Notes under the pieces: generated by a model
The model's database searches: none
What the model was told of the DNA's origin: nothing
Seen by the model: only the letters and a program-made list of their open reading frames with translations
Shown: one piece after another, positions 18,099-27,476 of the stretch
Position numbering within the stretch: position 1 is the first letter of the stretch
How the letters are laid out: each line of letters opens with the position of its first letter
Origin: Radicibacter daui
GTDB lineage: Bacteria; Pseudomonadota; Alphaproteobacteria; Radicibacterales; Radicibacteraceae
NCBI GenBank assembly: GCA_030657355.1
Contig: CP131056.1
Span: forward strand, 1,508,501-1,572,500
DNA: 64,000 nucleotides
Direction: 5' to 3'
Position numbers and translations under genes: made by a program

Positions 18099-19289
18099 TC
18101 AGATAAAAAGGCCGTTCTCGGCTTTCACGCTGCCGGCATCGGGGAAGATCTTTTCCTCGATGCCGCGGCGCGAGACACGCAGATGATCACCAAGGGCCGC
18201 CTTGAACAGTGAGCGGACGTCCCGCGTCGGGGCAAGATCGCGGTCCTCATAAAGTGCTGCGTCGCCGAGCCCGGGCCAGTCCGCCAGCACCCGTCCACCC
18301 TTGACGGCACCGCCGGCAAGGAAGGCAGCGCTTGCCGTGCCATGATCGGTGCCGCCCGTGCCGTTTACCGCGGCGGTGCGCCCGAATTCGGTCACAGCCA
18401 GCACGACCGTCTTCTTCCAGGCGTCCTCCCCCAGCGAGGCGCGCAGGGCAACGAAGGCGTTCGACAGGCCTTCAAGCTGCTTGGCAAGGCGTCCGGTCTC
18501 ACCGCCCTGGCCGACATGGGTATCCCAGCCATCATTGCTGATAACGGCGATGCGGGGGCCGCTCTCGGCCGTCAGGAAATGCCCGGCCGCTTCGGCAAGG
18601 GTCTTCAGCTCCCGGTTTCGAAGTTCGGCATCGTCAAAACCGCCGGCCATCGCCTGTGCCTGGACCGCCCCGTCGAAGGCAGAATGAAGCTGGGCGTCGG
18701 CCATATAAAGCCGCGCCGCACGGTCCATCAGTGAATCTGCCGGGGCCTGCATGCTGGAGGGCGCCCAGGACAGCACCTTGGCCTTGCCGCGCAACACCAG
18801 AGGTACGCCGACACCAACCGAGATCGCCTTGTCGCCGGTCCCTTCCGACGCCATCGTCACGAGTGTGCGACTGAGCCACCCGTCCCGCGTCAGCCCCTTG
18901 GCGTTGAGGCCAAGCTCCAGCACGTCCTGCCCGTCAAAATGGCTGCGCTCCCGGTAGGGGGAAGCGACGGCATGGACCGGCAGCAAAACGCCCTCCTTGT
19001 ACCAGCCATGGATGGGCGCCATGGCCGGGTGCAGGCTGAAGAAGCCGTCGAGCGGCAGCCCCTGCTCGAGGGCTATGCTGGTGCGCAGCCCCTGATAGGC
19101 GGGGTCCTGCAAAGGGATGACAGCGCCAAGCCCGTCCATGGCTCCGCGCAGGACGAACAGCACCAGCCGCTGGTCCCCACCCGGCGTTGCGGCCAGCACG
19201 AGGTTGGACGAAAGGGTTGTCGCGCCGGCAAGGGCGGCGGCTCCGCCGATCAGCAGGCGGCGGCGGGGCAGGGAGAAGGAACGGGTCAT
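18099..19289 (-). CDS. DUF1501 secreted protein (sulfatase-like fold), Tat signal
   Basis: 396 residues. The N-terminus MTRSFSLPRRRLLIGGAAAL has a twin-arginine-type motif and hydrophobic core with likely cleavage near residue 29, so it is exported folded. LVLFVLRGAMDGLG, ISNDGWDTHVGQ, TEFGRTAAVNGTGGTDHGTA are the conserved DUF1501 blocks and carry Asp/His residues reminiscent of alkaline-phosphatase/sulfatase metal sites. The start at 19289 is chosen for the GGAGGT 9-14 bp upstream. It is 40 bp downstream of a DUF1800 gene, its usual partner. Activity unknown. Confidence 0.85.
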   Translation of the reverse strand: MTRSFSLPRRRLLIGGAAALAGATTLSSNLVLAATPGGDQRLVLFVLRGAMDGLGAVIPLQDPAYQGLRTSIALEQGLPLDGFFSLHPAMAPIHGWYKEGVLLPVHAVASPYRERSHFDGQDVLELGLNAKGLTRDGWLSRTLVTMASEGTGDKAISVGVGVPLVLRGKAKVLSWAPSSMQAPADSLMDRAARLYMADAQLHSAFDGAVQAQAMAGGFDDAELRNRELKTLAEAAGHFLTAESGPRIAVISNDGWDTHVGQGGETGRLAKQLEGLSNAFVALRASLGEDAWKKTVVLAVTEFGRTAAVNGTGGTDHGTASAAFLAGGAVKGGRVLADWPGLGDAALYEDRDLAPTRDVRSLFKAALGDHLRVSRRGIEEKIFPDAGSVKAENGLFI

Positions 19290-19329
19290 CGTTGGCACCT
19301 CCACGAAGGGAGAGAAGGGAAGCGGCACC

Positions 19330-20649
19330 CTAGCGGCGCTGGAATTCGGGGGTCAGCAGGGCAAGGGTAAAGGTCTCGCGCGCCGAGGTGGCGCTGCGGA
19401 TGACGCCGAAATGCGCCTCTGTCAGCAGCGGGCCGGCCGTGCTCTGCGCGAAGTCACGCCCGTCGATCTTGCCGCCATACTGGTTGCCCATGCGCTGCGC
19501 CCATTCTATCCGGCGCAGCAGCGCATCCGGGGCGAACCAGTCCGCCGTCGTGTCGGGCCAGCCGGTGGGGGCTGGCGCTCCCCAATAAGGCTGACCCAGT
19601 TGGCTGAGAAAGGAGAGGTCCTTCTCGTCGGCACCGTCGTCCCCGAGAGCGCGGTGCAGGCCCACAACCAGATCGACCGGCTGCGTTGCCTTGGCAAGCG
19701 GGTTGGCCCAGGCCTCGTCGAGATCGACAATGGCCTTGTGCAATGTCGGCAGGTCGCCGCCGCTTTGCTGGTAGACCTTTGCCAGCCTGTCGATAGCCGC
19801 CTGAGGCGGCGTGTCGGCCACAAAGTGGGTGGCGAGCTTGGTTGCGATATGGCGGGCGGTTGCCGGATGTTCGGCTAGCCGGTCCAGCAACTCTTCACCT
19901 TCCTTCTCGCCGCCCGAACGGATGGTGGTACCGAACCAGGGCTTGTCGCCCGGCTCATGCCGGTTATCGGCGTAGCGGAACTCACCCTGCTTGAAGGGCG
20001 CCGTCCAGCCGGTAAGGATACGCGCGGCGTTGGTCACGTCAGCCTGCGTGTAGCCGGCATTGACCCCGAGCGTGTGCAACTCCATCAGCTCGCGGCCGAG
20101 ATTTTCGTTAAGGCCCTTGTGGTTCTTGAGACCGGCCTTCGAGTTCGGGCCGGTCGAGCTGTCGTTATCCAGATATTGCAACATGGCCGGATGCCGGACC
20201 ACGCGGCCCAGCAGTTGCCGGAACGTGCCCTCCATACCGGGACGGATGGCGTCGCGCTCATACGCGCCGGCCAGCAACACAACCGCATTGCGGGCATCGG
20301 AGACACAGAAATGGTTGGTCCAGAACCGGACCAGCCGTTCCATATAAGGCGTCTGGCTGGTAGAGGCGGCCCGCAGACTCGCCAGATAATCACGGCGTTT
20401 GGCAGCCTCCCGCAGGGTGCGTTTGGTATCGTCGCTCGGTCGCGGGTCGTTGGCGGTATAGATCGCGGCATCCGCCATGGCCTCATTGGTCGGTGCCATG
20501 GGTTTTGTCGCATCCGGCAGTGCGGCACCGGCATGGATCTGTGCCTTGAGCCAGCCGCGCGGATCCTGCGCGGCATTGCTCAGGTCGCGGGTGCCGGGTC
20601 CGGTGCCGAAGCGGCGGACGGCATGAAACGCCAGGGAAGGATCTGCCAT
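19330..20649 (-). CDS. DUF1800 domain-containing protein
   Basis: 439 residues. LAFHAVRRFGTGP near the N-terminus, RLVRFWTNHFCVS, YERDAIRP, FRQLLGRVVRHPAMLQYLDN and NENLGRELMELHTLGVNAGYTQADVTNAARILTGW are the hallmark DUF1800 segments. The start at 20649 (MADPSLAF) has AGAGG upstream, better than an ATG at 20670. No obvious signal peptide. It forms a two-gene unit with DUF1501; such pairs are widespread but uncharacterised. Confidence 0.82.
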   Translation of the reverse strand: MADPSLAFHAVRRFGTGPGTRDLSNAAQDPRGWLKAQIHAGAALPDATKPMAPTNEAMADAAIYTANDPRPSDDTKRTLREAAKRRDYLASLRAASTSQTPYMERLVRFWTNHFCVSDARNAVVLLAGAYERDAIRPGMEGTFRQLLGRVVRHPAMLQYLDNDSSTGPNSKAGLKNHKGLNENLGRELMELHTLGVNAGYTQADVTNAARILTGWTAPFKQGEFRYADNRHEPGDKPWFGTTIRSGGEKEGEELLDRLAEHPATARHIATKLATHFVADTPPQAAIDRLAKVYQQSGGDLPTLHKAIVDLDEAWANPLAKATQPVDLVVGLHRALGDDGADEKDLSFLSQLGQPYWGAPAPTGWPDTTADWFAPDALLRRIEWAQRMGNQYGGKIDGRDFAQSTAGPLLTEAHFGVIRSATSARETFTLALLTPEFQRR

Positions 20650-20829
20650 TGGTCCGGCCTCTTGCCCCATTGAAGATCTGCGGGGGGCACAAGGCACCCA
20701 CCCTGCAATCCATTGGGCCGGCCAAACATGGCGAAGGGATGGTCCGCGCCTGTCGAGCGGATGATCATAGCCGACAGGAAAATGGCAAAAAACAAAGGGT
20801 TATGTAGTTGGGGCGGGTGTCCGCGTCAG

Positions 20830-22497
20830 TTAGCCGCGCTGGGCGAGCAAGGCAGCGGCGGCCGCGCGCGCCGGGTCGGTGATGGAGGCGCCGGACAGCA
20901 TGCGGGCAATCTCGTCCTCCCGCTCTCCGGGCTCCAGCGGGCGGACGCGGGTGGCAAGGCGGGCACCTTCTTCCTGCTTCTCGACCTTCAGATGCTGCCG
21001 TCCGCGGGCGGCCACCTGCGGGCTGTGGGTTACCACCAGCACCTGCACATTGTCGCCAAGCCGGGCAAGCCGTTCGCCCACCGCATCGGCGGTGGCGCCG
21101 CCGATGCCGGTGTCCACCTCGTCGAAGACCAGTGTGGCCGCGGCGGAAACCCGCGCCAGCACCACCTTCAGCGCCAGCATGAAGCGGGCAAGCTCACCGC
21201 CGGAGGCCACACGCGCCAGCGGGGCAGGAGGGGTTCCGGGATTGGTGGCGACCAGAAAGGCAACGGTATCGGTGCCGTGCGGCCCCCAGCCGGCTTCCGG
21301 CGCGGTGTCGATGACGGTGACGAACCGGGCGCGGCCGAGGCGCAGCGGCTCGAGTTCGGCGGCTACCGCATTATCCAGCTCCAGCGCCGCTGCCCGGCGC
21401 GCAGCGCCCAGTGCCTGCGCCAGCTTCAGATAGGTGGCGCGTGCCATCTCGGCGGCCTGCGCCAGCTTGCCAAGGCTCTCACCCTGATCCTCGATCAGCG
21501 CCAGCCGGCGGGCGAGATCGTCCCGCAGTGCCGGCAGCCTGTCGATCTCCACATTGTGCTTGCGGGCGGCCGAGCGCAGGGCGAACAGCCGCTCCTCCAC
21601 CTGCTCCAGCGCCCGCGGGTCCATATCGATATCCGCGCTGGCGGAGTGGAGGAGGGCGAGCGCCTCCTGGATTTCGGTGGCTGCCCGGTCCAGCGCCTCG
21701 ATGGCGCCGTCAAAGGCGCCGCCGGCTTTTTCGGCCTGACGGGTGAGGGCGCGGGAGGCGTTGGCGATGGCGGCTTCGGCGCCACGATCACCGGCAAGAG
21801 CGCTGTCGGCGCCGGTCAGCGCTTCCACCAGTTTTTCCGCATGGGCAAGGCGGGTGCGGCGCTCTGCCAGCTGGTCGGCTTCACCTGGCTGGCAGGCGAG
21901 CAGTTCAAGCTCACTCACCGCATGGCGCAGGAATTCTTCTTCCTGCCGGGCGCGGCCGGACTCTTCGGCAGCATCGGCATGGGCCTTTTCGGCCTGCCGC
22001 CACGTCTTCCAGGCGCCGTCGACAGCTTCTGCCTGCATGCCAAGGCCGGCATGGGCGTCGAGCAGGGAGCGGTGGGTCGTGGGGTCAAGCAGGCCGTGCG
22101 TATCGAACTGGCCGTGGATTTCAACCAGCAGCGTCCCCACCTGCCGCAGCAGCGTGACGCTAACGGGCTGGTCGTTAATCCAGGCGCGGCTGCGTCCTTC
22201 GGCGGTCAGCGAGCGGCGGATGATGAGCGGGCTTTCCGCTTCCAGCCCCTGTTCGGCGATCAGGGCGAAGGCGGGATGATCGTCCGGCACGTCAAAGGTT
22301 GCCGTCACCGCCGCCTGCTCGGTGCCATGGCGCACCAGTGCGCTGTCGGCGCGGGCACCCAGCGCCAGGCCAAGGCTGTCGAGCAGGATTGACTTGCCGG
22401 CACCGGTCTCGCCCGTCAGCACGCTGAGGCCCGGCGCGAAGCTGAGGTCGAGCCGGTCGATGAGCACAACATCACGGATCGACAGCGCGGCCAGCAT
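20830..22497 (-). CDS. recN: DNA repair protein RecN
   Basis: 555-residue SMC-like ATPase for double-strand break repair. Walker A GETGAGKS is at residues 29-36. The long central coiled-coil regions flank an Ala/Glu-rich middle. The signature VASGGELARFMLALK and Walker B TLVFDEVDTGIGG are present, followed by VLVVTHSPQVAARG. It follows bamD by 52 bp on the same strand, the common alphaproteobacterial arrangement. No SOS box was searched for reliably. Confidence 0.97.
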   Translation of the reverse strand: MLAALSIRDVVLIDRLDLSFAPGLSVLTGETGAGKSILLDSLGLALGARADSALVRHGTEQAAVTATFDVPDDHPAFALIAEQGLEAESPLIIRRSLTAEGRSRAWINDQPVSVTLLRQVGTLLVEIHGQFDTHGLLDPTTHRSLLDAHAGLGMQAEAVDGAWKTWRQAEKAHADAAEESGRARQEEEFLRHAVSELELLACQPGEADQLAERRTRLAHAEKLVEALTGADSALAGDRGAEAAIANASRALTRQAEKAGGAFDGAIEALDRAATEIQEALALLHSASADIDMDPRALEQVEERLFALRSAARKHNVEIDRLPALRDDLARRLALIEDQGESLGKLAQAAEMARATYLKLAQALGAARRAAALELDNAVAAELEPLRLGRARFVTVIDTAPEAGWGPHGTDTVAFLVATNPGTPPAPLARVASGGELARFMLALKVVLARVSAAATLVFDEVDTGIGGATADAVGERLARLGDNVQVLVVTHSPQVAARGRQHLKVEKQEEGARLATRVRPLEPGEREDEIARMLSGASITDPARAAAAALLAQRG

Positions 22498-22549
22498 GCG
22501 GGCTAAGGCTCCTTGCGTGGGTCAGGTCGGCGAGGTGGGCGCCGCTCTT

Positions 22550-23386
22550 TCAGTTGACGATCGAATTCCAAGCCCGGCTGAAGAAGCCTTCATCATTCTC
22601 CGTGCGCCATTTGGGATCGCGCAGCAGCGCGTAGCTGTCCTGATACCAGCTGCTGCCCGGGAAGTTGGCGCCCAGCACCGTGGCGGTGCGCTCGGCTTCT
22701 TCACGCAGGCCAATGGAAAGATAGGCCTCGACCAGACGATGCAGCGCTTCAGGCACGTGCGAGGTGGTCTGGTACTTGTCGATCACTTCCTTGAAGCGGC
22801 CGATGGCGGCCTGATACTGGCCCTGGCGCAGATACCAGCGGCCGATATCCATTTCCTTGCCGGCCAGATGGTCGACCGTCAGGTCGTACTTCAGCTGGGC
22901 GTCGCGGGCATATTCGGTATTGGGGAAGCGGCGGATGACCTCCTGCAGGTCGTCCATCGCCACCTTGGTGATCTTCTGGTCGCGCTTCACATCGGTGATT
23001 TGCTCATAGAAGCAGAGCGCGCGCAGGTAATAGGCGTAGGCGATATCCTCGCTGCCCGGATGCAGCTGGATGTAGCGCTCCAGCTCCACCACCGCATCAT
23101 CGTAATGCAGCGACTGGTAGTGGGCGTAGGCCGACATCAACTTGGCGCGGGTTGCCCAGGGCGAATAGGGGTGCTGGCGCTCCACCTCATCGAAGGACTT
23201 GGCGGCCGTCTCATATTCCTTGTTTTCCAGCTGGGCGTGCGCCTCGTTGTAGAGCTGCTCTACAGGGCGCTCTACATAAGGCTCCGGCTCCTTGGTGCTG
23301 GAGCAGCCGGCCAGCAGGGCGACACCAAAGAGAAGGGCAGCGGGCAGTCGCAAACGGCTGGAGAACATCGAAGAGCTGATCATCAA
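22550..23386 (-). CDS. bamD: Outer-membrane assembly lipoprotein BamD
   Basis: 278-residue lipoprotein of the BAM complex that inserts beta-barrel proteins. The signal peptide ends in the lipobox LLAG-Cys28. The mature protein has tetratricopeptide repeats (PVEQLYNEAHAQLENKEYE, FDEVERQHPYSPWATRA, RYIQLHPGSEDIAYAYYLRA, RFPNTEYARDA), the typical ComL/BamD set. Starts at 23383 or 23368 are also possible. Just upstream lies the chemoreceptor-fusion gene rather than lpxC. Confidence 0.95.
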   Translation of the reverse strand: MMISSSMFSSRLRLPAALLFGVALLAGCSSTKEPEPYVERPVEQLYNEAHAQLENKEYETAAKSFDEVERQHPYSPWATRAKLMSAYAHYQSLHYDDAVVELERYIQLHPGSEDIAYAYYLRALCFYEQITDVKRDQKITKVAMDDLQEVIRRFPNTEYARDAQLKYDLTVDHLAGKEMDIGRWYLRQGQYQAAIGRFKEVIDKYQTTSHVPEALHRLVEAYLSIGLREEAERTATVLGANFPGSSWYQDSYALLRDPKWRTENDEGFFSRAWNSIVN

Positions 23387-23578
23387 GGCCTGTCAAACCG
23401 GTATCTGGGAGCCCGCCCGCAGGTGCTGCCGGCGCTGGCCGGGCAGACGCGAACGCGCCTTCGCGCCCCTGTATAGCAATAGCGCACCAGCCTGCCTACA
23501 GCCTGCCGTCGGCAAGTGCAATGGTCAGCAGGTCGCGGGGCCTGCCGCTTCTGCGGAGTGGGGTATGAAAGCGGGCCG

Positions 23579-25942
23579 TCAGGCGCCGGTACGCTTGATC
23601 CAGGGGCTCCAGGGTTCGGGCGCCACCAGGGCTTCGCTGGTGGCGACAGGGGTGATGCCGCCGCCTGTGATGCGGCCCATGACAACCGGCTTGTGGAGAT
23701 GATGATTGGCCTTGTCCATGTGGACGGTAAAGCCGCTGGGCGCCGTAACGCTGAGACCGCCAAGAGCGGCGATGACGGCGGCCGGCTTTGTCGAGCCCGC
23801 CGCTTCCACGGCCGCGCACCAAAGCTGGAAGCCGATCCAGGTGGCTTCCATCGGATCGTTGGTCACGGCGCTCTTGCTGCCTGTGTGGCGCCGCCAGGCT
23901 TCGATGAAGCGATGGTTTTCCGGCGTGTTCAGGCTTTGCAGGTAGTTCCAGGCCACCAGATGGCCTTCCATCGCCTTCACCGGCAGGGTTTCCAGTTCGG
24001 CCTCGCCGATGGAAAAGGCCATGACGGGAACGTCGTTTGCTGTGATGCCCTGCCGGGCAAGCTCGCGGTAGAAATAGACATTTGCGTCACCGTTGATGGT
24101 GGAGATGACGGCCAGCCTGTCTCCGCGGCCAGCGCTGATGCGGCTGACCGTGGAGGCCCAGTCGCGATGGCCGAAATCGGTATAGATCTCCTCGATATCT
24201 TTTGCGGCAATGCCTCTGGCGGCGAGGAAACGCTTCAGGATGGCATTGGTGGTCCGCGGATAGATGTAATCCGTGCCGATCAGCATGAAGCGCCGGCGCC
24301 CTTCCTTCAGCAGATGCTCGGCTGCCGGCAGGGCCTGCTGTGCCGGGGTGGCGCCGGTATAGAAGATGTTGGCGGACTGTTCCTGCCCTTCATACTGCAC
24401 CGGGTAGAAAAGCAGGCCGCCGGCCTTCTCGACCACGGGCAAAACCTCCTTGCGGGAAGAGGAGGTCCAGCAGCCGAAGATGGCAGCCACCTTGCGCTCG
24501 CGCATCAGCTGGCCGGCTTGTGCGGCGTAGGTCGGCCAGTCCGAGCGCGGATTGAGAATCACAGGCTCCAGCGGGCGCCCCAGCAAGCCGCCGGCGGCAT
24601 TGCGTTCGCGGATCAGCATGACGAGGAGCTGCTGCAGCGGCTTTTCGCTGATGGCCATGGTGCCGGAGAGCGAATGCAGGATACCGAGCTTGATCACTCC
24701 CTCGCTTAGGTCGCTGAAATAGCCGTCGACAGCGCCGGTGAGCTGGCCCGTCTGATGCAGCAATTCGCCGGCGGTGCCGAGCATTGTCCTGCCCACCTCA
24801 TCGGTGCGCGTCACTTCCGCCGAGATATCGCCGAGCGCGCGGCTGACCGCCCGGGTCTTTTCGGCAACGGCATCGGCGCTGCGGGCAATGCGCTCGATGC
24901 GGCCGACACCGGCATTCCCGTGGTCGAGAGAGGTTGCCATCGTGCGGTTGGCGTCGCTCATGGCGATGACGTTTTCCAGCACGTCGCGAATGGCGGCGGA
25001 GGTAGAGCGCACGACCTCTTCCATGCGCCCGATACGCACAGCGACTTCTCCGGTGGCTTTGCCGGTCTGCAGGGCGAGGGATTTGACTTCGTTGGCGACG
25101 ACGGCGAAACCCCGCCCCGCTTCGCCGGCGCGGGATGCTTCGATGGTGGCATTGAGGGCCAGGAGATTGGTCTGTTTGGCGATCTGGTCGATCATCGCCA
25201 GCACGCTGCCAATTTCGCTCGCTGCATCGGAAAGGCTGGTGACGATTTCCTCGGTGCGGCGCAATCCGCCCACCGTGCGGTCGGCAAGGCCGGCCGATCC
25301 GGCCACGCTGTTGGCCGACCGGCGCAGCAGTTCGATCATCTGGTTGGCGGCTTCCGCCATCTCCTCCACCTGTTCGGCGGCCACGCCCGCAGCCTCGCTG
25401 GCCGCGCCAATCTGGCCGGCTATGGCGCTATTCCTGTGGACGAGGTCGGCAGCCCGCTCGCGGACCCCGTCGCCGGCTGCGGTAAAGGCGGCAACCAGAT
25501 GGCCGACGCGGCCGTGAAATTTTTCGGAGAAGAACTCGCGGGAGCCGTTGTGCAACTCGGCTTCTACCTGCCGGCTTGCCTGGTCGGCCATGGCGGCGTC
25601 GGCTTCGATCAGGCTTTCGCGTGCCGCTTCTCCGGCACGTGAAAGGCGCGCCGCAAGGCCGCCTGCACCACCGGTTTCGATGACGGCGAAACGATCTCCC
25701 AATGAAATGGCTTCCAGGGCATCGGCGATACCGTCGAGGGTGGAGGCGGGGCCGGCATGTCGTGCCGGATGCAACAGGAACGGCAGGAAGGCCGCCAGCA
25801 GGACGCCGGTTGTTCCGACCGCAGCGAGCGGGGCAAAACCGGCCAGCCCGATCCGGGCCATGACAAGGGACAAGAGAACCGCGGCTACTGCCGCCAGCAC
25901 CGTGCAGGCCAACTGCCTGACGCGCTCTCCACCAAGACGCAT
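23579..25942 (-). CDS. Chemoreceptor fused to a C-terminal UrtA/AmiC-like solute-binding domain
   Basis: 787 residues from the ATG at 25942 (GGGAGGG just upstream; a longer frame to 25984 lacks a ribosome site). Two hydrophobic segments (about 11-33 and 36-57) form a tight hairpin with almost no periplasmic loop. A coiled-coil methyl-accepting signalling domain follows (about 160-400) with the conserved tip [20 protein letters not shown] and [15 protein letters not shown] (255-290). From about residue 417 to the end is a complete type I periplasmic-binding fold of the Peripla_BP_5 class ([49 protein letters not shown]), as in UrtA and AmiC. With no membrane span before it, that domain should be cytoplasmic. 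The gene sits between lpxC and bamD. Ligand unknown; urea or short amides are the family default. Confidence 0.85.
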   Translation of the reverse strand: MRLGGERVRQLACTVLAAVAAVLLSLVMARIGLAGFAPLAAVGTTGVLLAAFLPFLLHPARHAGPASTLDGIADALEAISLGDRFAVIETGGAGGLAARLSRAGEAARESLIEADAAMADQASRQVEAELHNGSREFFSEKFHGRVGHLVAAFTAAGDGVRERAADLVHRNSAIAGQIGAASEAAGVAAEQVEEMAEAANQMIELLRRSANSVAGSAGLADRTVGGLRRTEEIVTSLSDAASEIGSVLAMIDQIAKQTNLLALNATIEASRAGEAGRGFAVVANEVKSLALQTGKATGEVAVRIGRMEEVVRSTSAAIRDVLENVIAMSDANRTMATSLDHGNAGVGRIERIARSADAVAEKTRAVSRALGDISAEVTRTDEVGRTMLGTAGELLHQTGQLTGAVDGYFSDLSEGVIKLGILHSLSGTMAISEKPLQQLLVMLIRERNAAGGLLGRPLEPVILNPRSDWPTYAAQAGQLMRERKVAAIFGCWTSSSRKEVLPVVEKAGGLLFYPVQYEGQEQSANIFYTGATPAQQALPAAEHLLKEGRRRFMLIGTDYIYPRTTNAILKRFLAARGIAAKDIEEIYTDFGHRDWASTVSRISAGRGDRLAVISTINGDANVYFYRELARQGITANDVPVMAFSIGEAELETLPVKAMEGHLVAWNYLQSLNTPENHRFIEAWRRHTGSKSAVTNDPMEATWIGFQLWCAAVEAAGSTKPAAVIAALGGLSVTAPSGFTVHMDKANHHLHKPVVMGRITGGGITPVATSEALVAPEPWSPWIKRTGA

Positions 25943-26119
25943 GAGCCCTCCCGCGCCAGAAGAATGACGGCTGTCATTCACCATAATGCTATCAGGCGTT
26001 TTGGCTTGTTCGCTACTGCAATACGATAGTGTGCATATAAAAATGTAACGATTCAGATGGGAGAATCGCTTGCCTTCCTGTCCCTGCTCCGGTCGTCGTC
26101 CGGATGACTGGACTGCGCA

Positions 26120-26157
26120 AGTGCAAAACAAAACAGCCGGCCCAGAGGGCCGGCTGT
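26120..26157 (-). terminator. lpxC intrinsic terminator
   Basis: ACAGCCGGCCC / GGGCCGGCTGT is a perfect 11-bp stem with a 3-nt loop. On the minus strand it is followed by TTTGTTTTGC, 26 bp after the lpxC stop codon. Confidence 0.85.
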
Positions 26158-26182
26158 GAGTGGAGGGGGATCCGAAGTCAGG

Positions 26183-27169
26183 TTAGCTGGCGACACCGGC
26201 CACAGCCAGTTCCGCCGCGCCGGTGCGTGCCACATTGCGCAGGCGCACGATGCGGTAGTTCGCCGGGTCGGCATAAACCGCATGCAGCAGCTTGTTGGTG
26301 ATGCGGTGGCCGGCCTTGAAGCCGTGATAATGACCCAGCACCGGACCGCCGGCGAGGTAGGTGTCTCCAACGGCGTCCAGCACCTTGTGGCGCACGAACT
26401 CATCCGGGCGGCGCAGGCCTTCCGGGTTCAGCACACGGCCGCTGTCGACGATGACCGCATTTTCCATCGAGCCGCCGAGGCCAAGGCCGGCGGCGCGCAG
26501 CGCTTCGGCATCCTTGAGGAAACCGAAGGTGCGGCAGTTGGCGACTTCGCTCTGGAAGTTGCCATCTTCAAGCAGGAGACTGTGGCGCTGCTGGCCGATG
26601 GCACGGTCGGCAAACTGGATTTCGAAGCTGAAGCGGCGTTCGGAGGACGGCGTGTAGGAAGCCTCCACATCGCCTTCGCTGACGCTTACGGGGCGCAGGA
26701 TCTCGAGGGCACGGCGGTCGGCGTCCTGGATCTGGATGCCGGCGGCGTTGATGAGGAAGACGAACGGATCGGCGCTGCCATCCATCACCGGTACTTCGGC
26801 CGCATCGACGTGGATTTCGGCATTATCGATGCCGCAGCCATTCAGCGCGGCCATCAGATGCTCGATGGTGCCGACACGGGCGCCGGCCTCGTTGCCGATC
26901 ACGGTGCACAGGCGGGTATCGACCACACTGTTCCAGCGTGCTTCGATCAGGCCGTCCTGCGGGCGGTCGGAGCGGATGAAGACGATGCCGGTATCGGGCG
27001 CAGCCGGGCGCAGCTCGAGGCGCACCTTGCGGCCGCTGTGCAGACCGATGCCGACACAATGAATGGCGGATTTGAGGGTGTGCTGGGAGAACTCTGCCAG
27101 GGCCGGATTGTTGAGGGGCAAGACGAGAACTCCTGGTTTTTCCGAAGCAGCCTTACCCGGCTGCCGCAC
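26183..27169 (-). CDS. lpxC: UDP-3-O-acyl-N-acetylglucosamine deacetylase LpxC
   Basis: 328 residues; zinc hydrolase of the committed step of lipid A synthesis. Zinc ligands are seen at His104 (TIEHLMAAL), His261 and Asp265 (HKVLDAVGD). The catalytic His288 is in HGFKAGH, and the acid/base Glu lies near EVPVMDGSA. The N-terminus TLKSAIHCVGIGLHSG is typical. It is preceded by a 307-bp gap after ftsZ and followed by a strong hairpin, so it looks like a separate transcription unit. Confidence 0.97.
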   Translation of the reverse strand: MRQPGKAASEKPGVLVLPLNNPALAEFSQHTLKSAIHCVGIGLHSGRKVRLELRPAAPDTGIVFIRSDRPQDGLIEARWNSVVDTRLCTVIGNEAGARVGTIEHLMAALNGCGIDNAEIHVDAAEVPVMDGSADPFVFLINAAGIQIQDADRRALEILRPVSVSEGDVEASYTPSSERRFSFEIQFADRAIGQQRHSLLLEDGNFQSEVANCRTFGFLKDAEALRAAGLGLGGSMENAVIVDSGRVLNPEGLRRPDEFVRHKVLDAVGDTYLAGGPVLGHYHGFKAGHRITNKLLHAVYADPANYRIVRLRNVARTGAAELAVAGVAS

Positions 27170-27358
27170 AAGCCTTCGATTGAAACGTCCGGAGGGCGGT
27201 TACCGATCCGGCGGTGCCGGTTCGTCATGAAGCCAGCGCATGCTCACTAGATAGGCCGGCGGTGTGAAGCCTTCAAATCACTGATTGTTATTTATTGTTA
27301 CAACTGTGTGCGATCAAAAATATTAACGAATTCAAGGCTTAAAAGGCGTTTTGCAAAA
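27170..27358 (-). promoter_or_regulatory. lpxC upstream region
   Basis: The gap between ftsZ and lpxC holds no gene. Its middle (about 27270-27345) is AT-rich with ATTGTTATTTATTGTTACAA and AAAATATTAACG, which stands out from the GC-rich surroundings and probably holds the lpxC promoter. No convincing -35/-10 pair can be fixed by eye. Confidence 0.4.
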
Positions 27359-27432
27359 GCTCGCCGGGGCGTGAAAAACCGGGGCGAGGAAGGCGGGTTG
27401 CCGCCTGCCGGAGCCGGAGCTCTGGCAGGCGG
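27359..27432 (-). terminator. ftsZ downstream hairpins
   Basis: Two stems lie after the ftsZ stop on the minus strand. CCGCCTGCC / GGCAGGCGG is at 27401-27432. An imperfect CTCGCC...GGCGAG stem at about 27360-27388 is followed by CTTTTGC. The second is the better candidate for the end of the dcw transcript. Confidence 0.5.
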
Positions 27433-27476
27433 TACCCAGGACGAAGTTGCGACCGGCTGGACGACCGGTTTCTTGC

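Noticed and set aside
26131-26160. Perfect inverted repeat first considered a regulatory operator
   Set aside because: Its position after the lpxC stop and the T-rich run on the minus strand make it an ordinary terminator.
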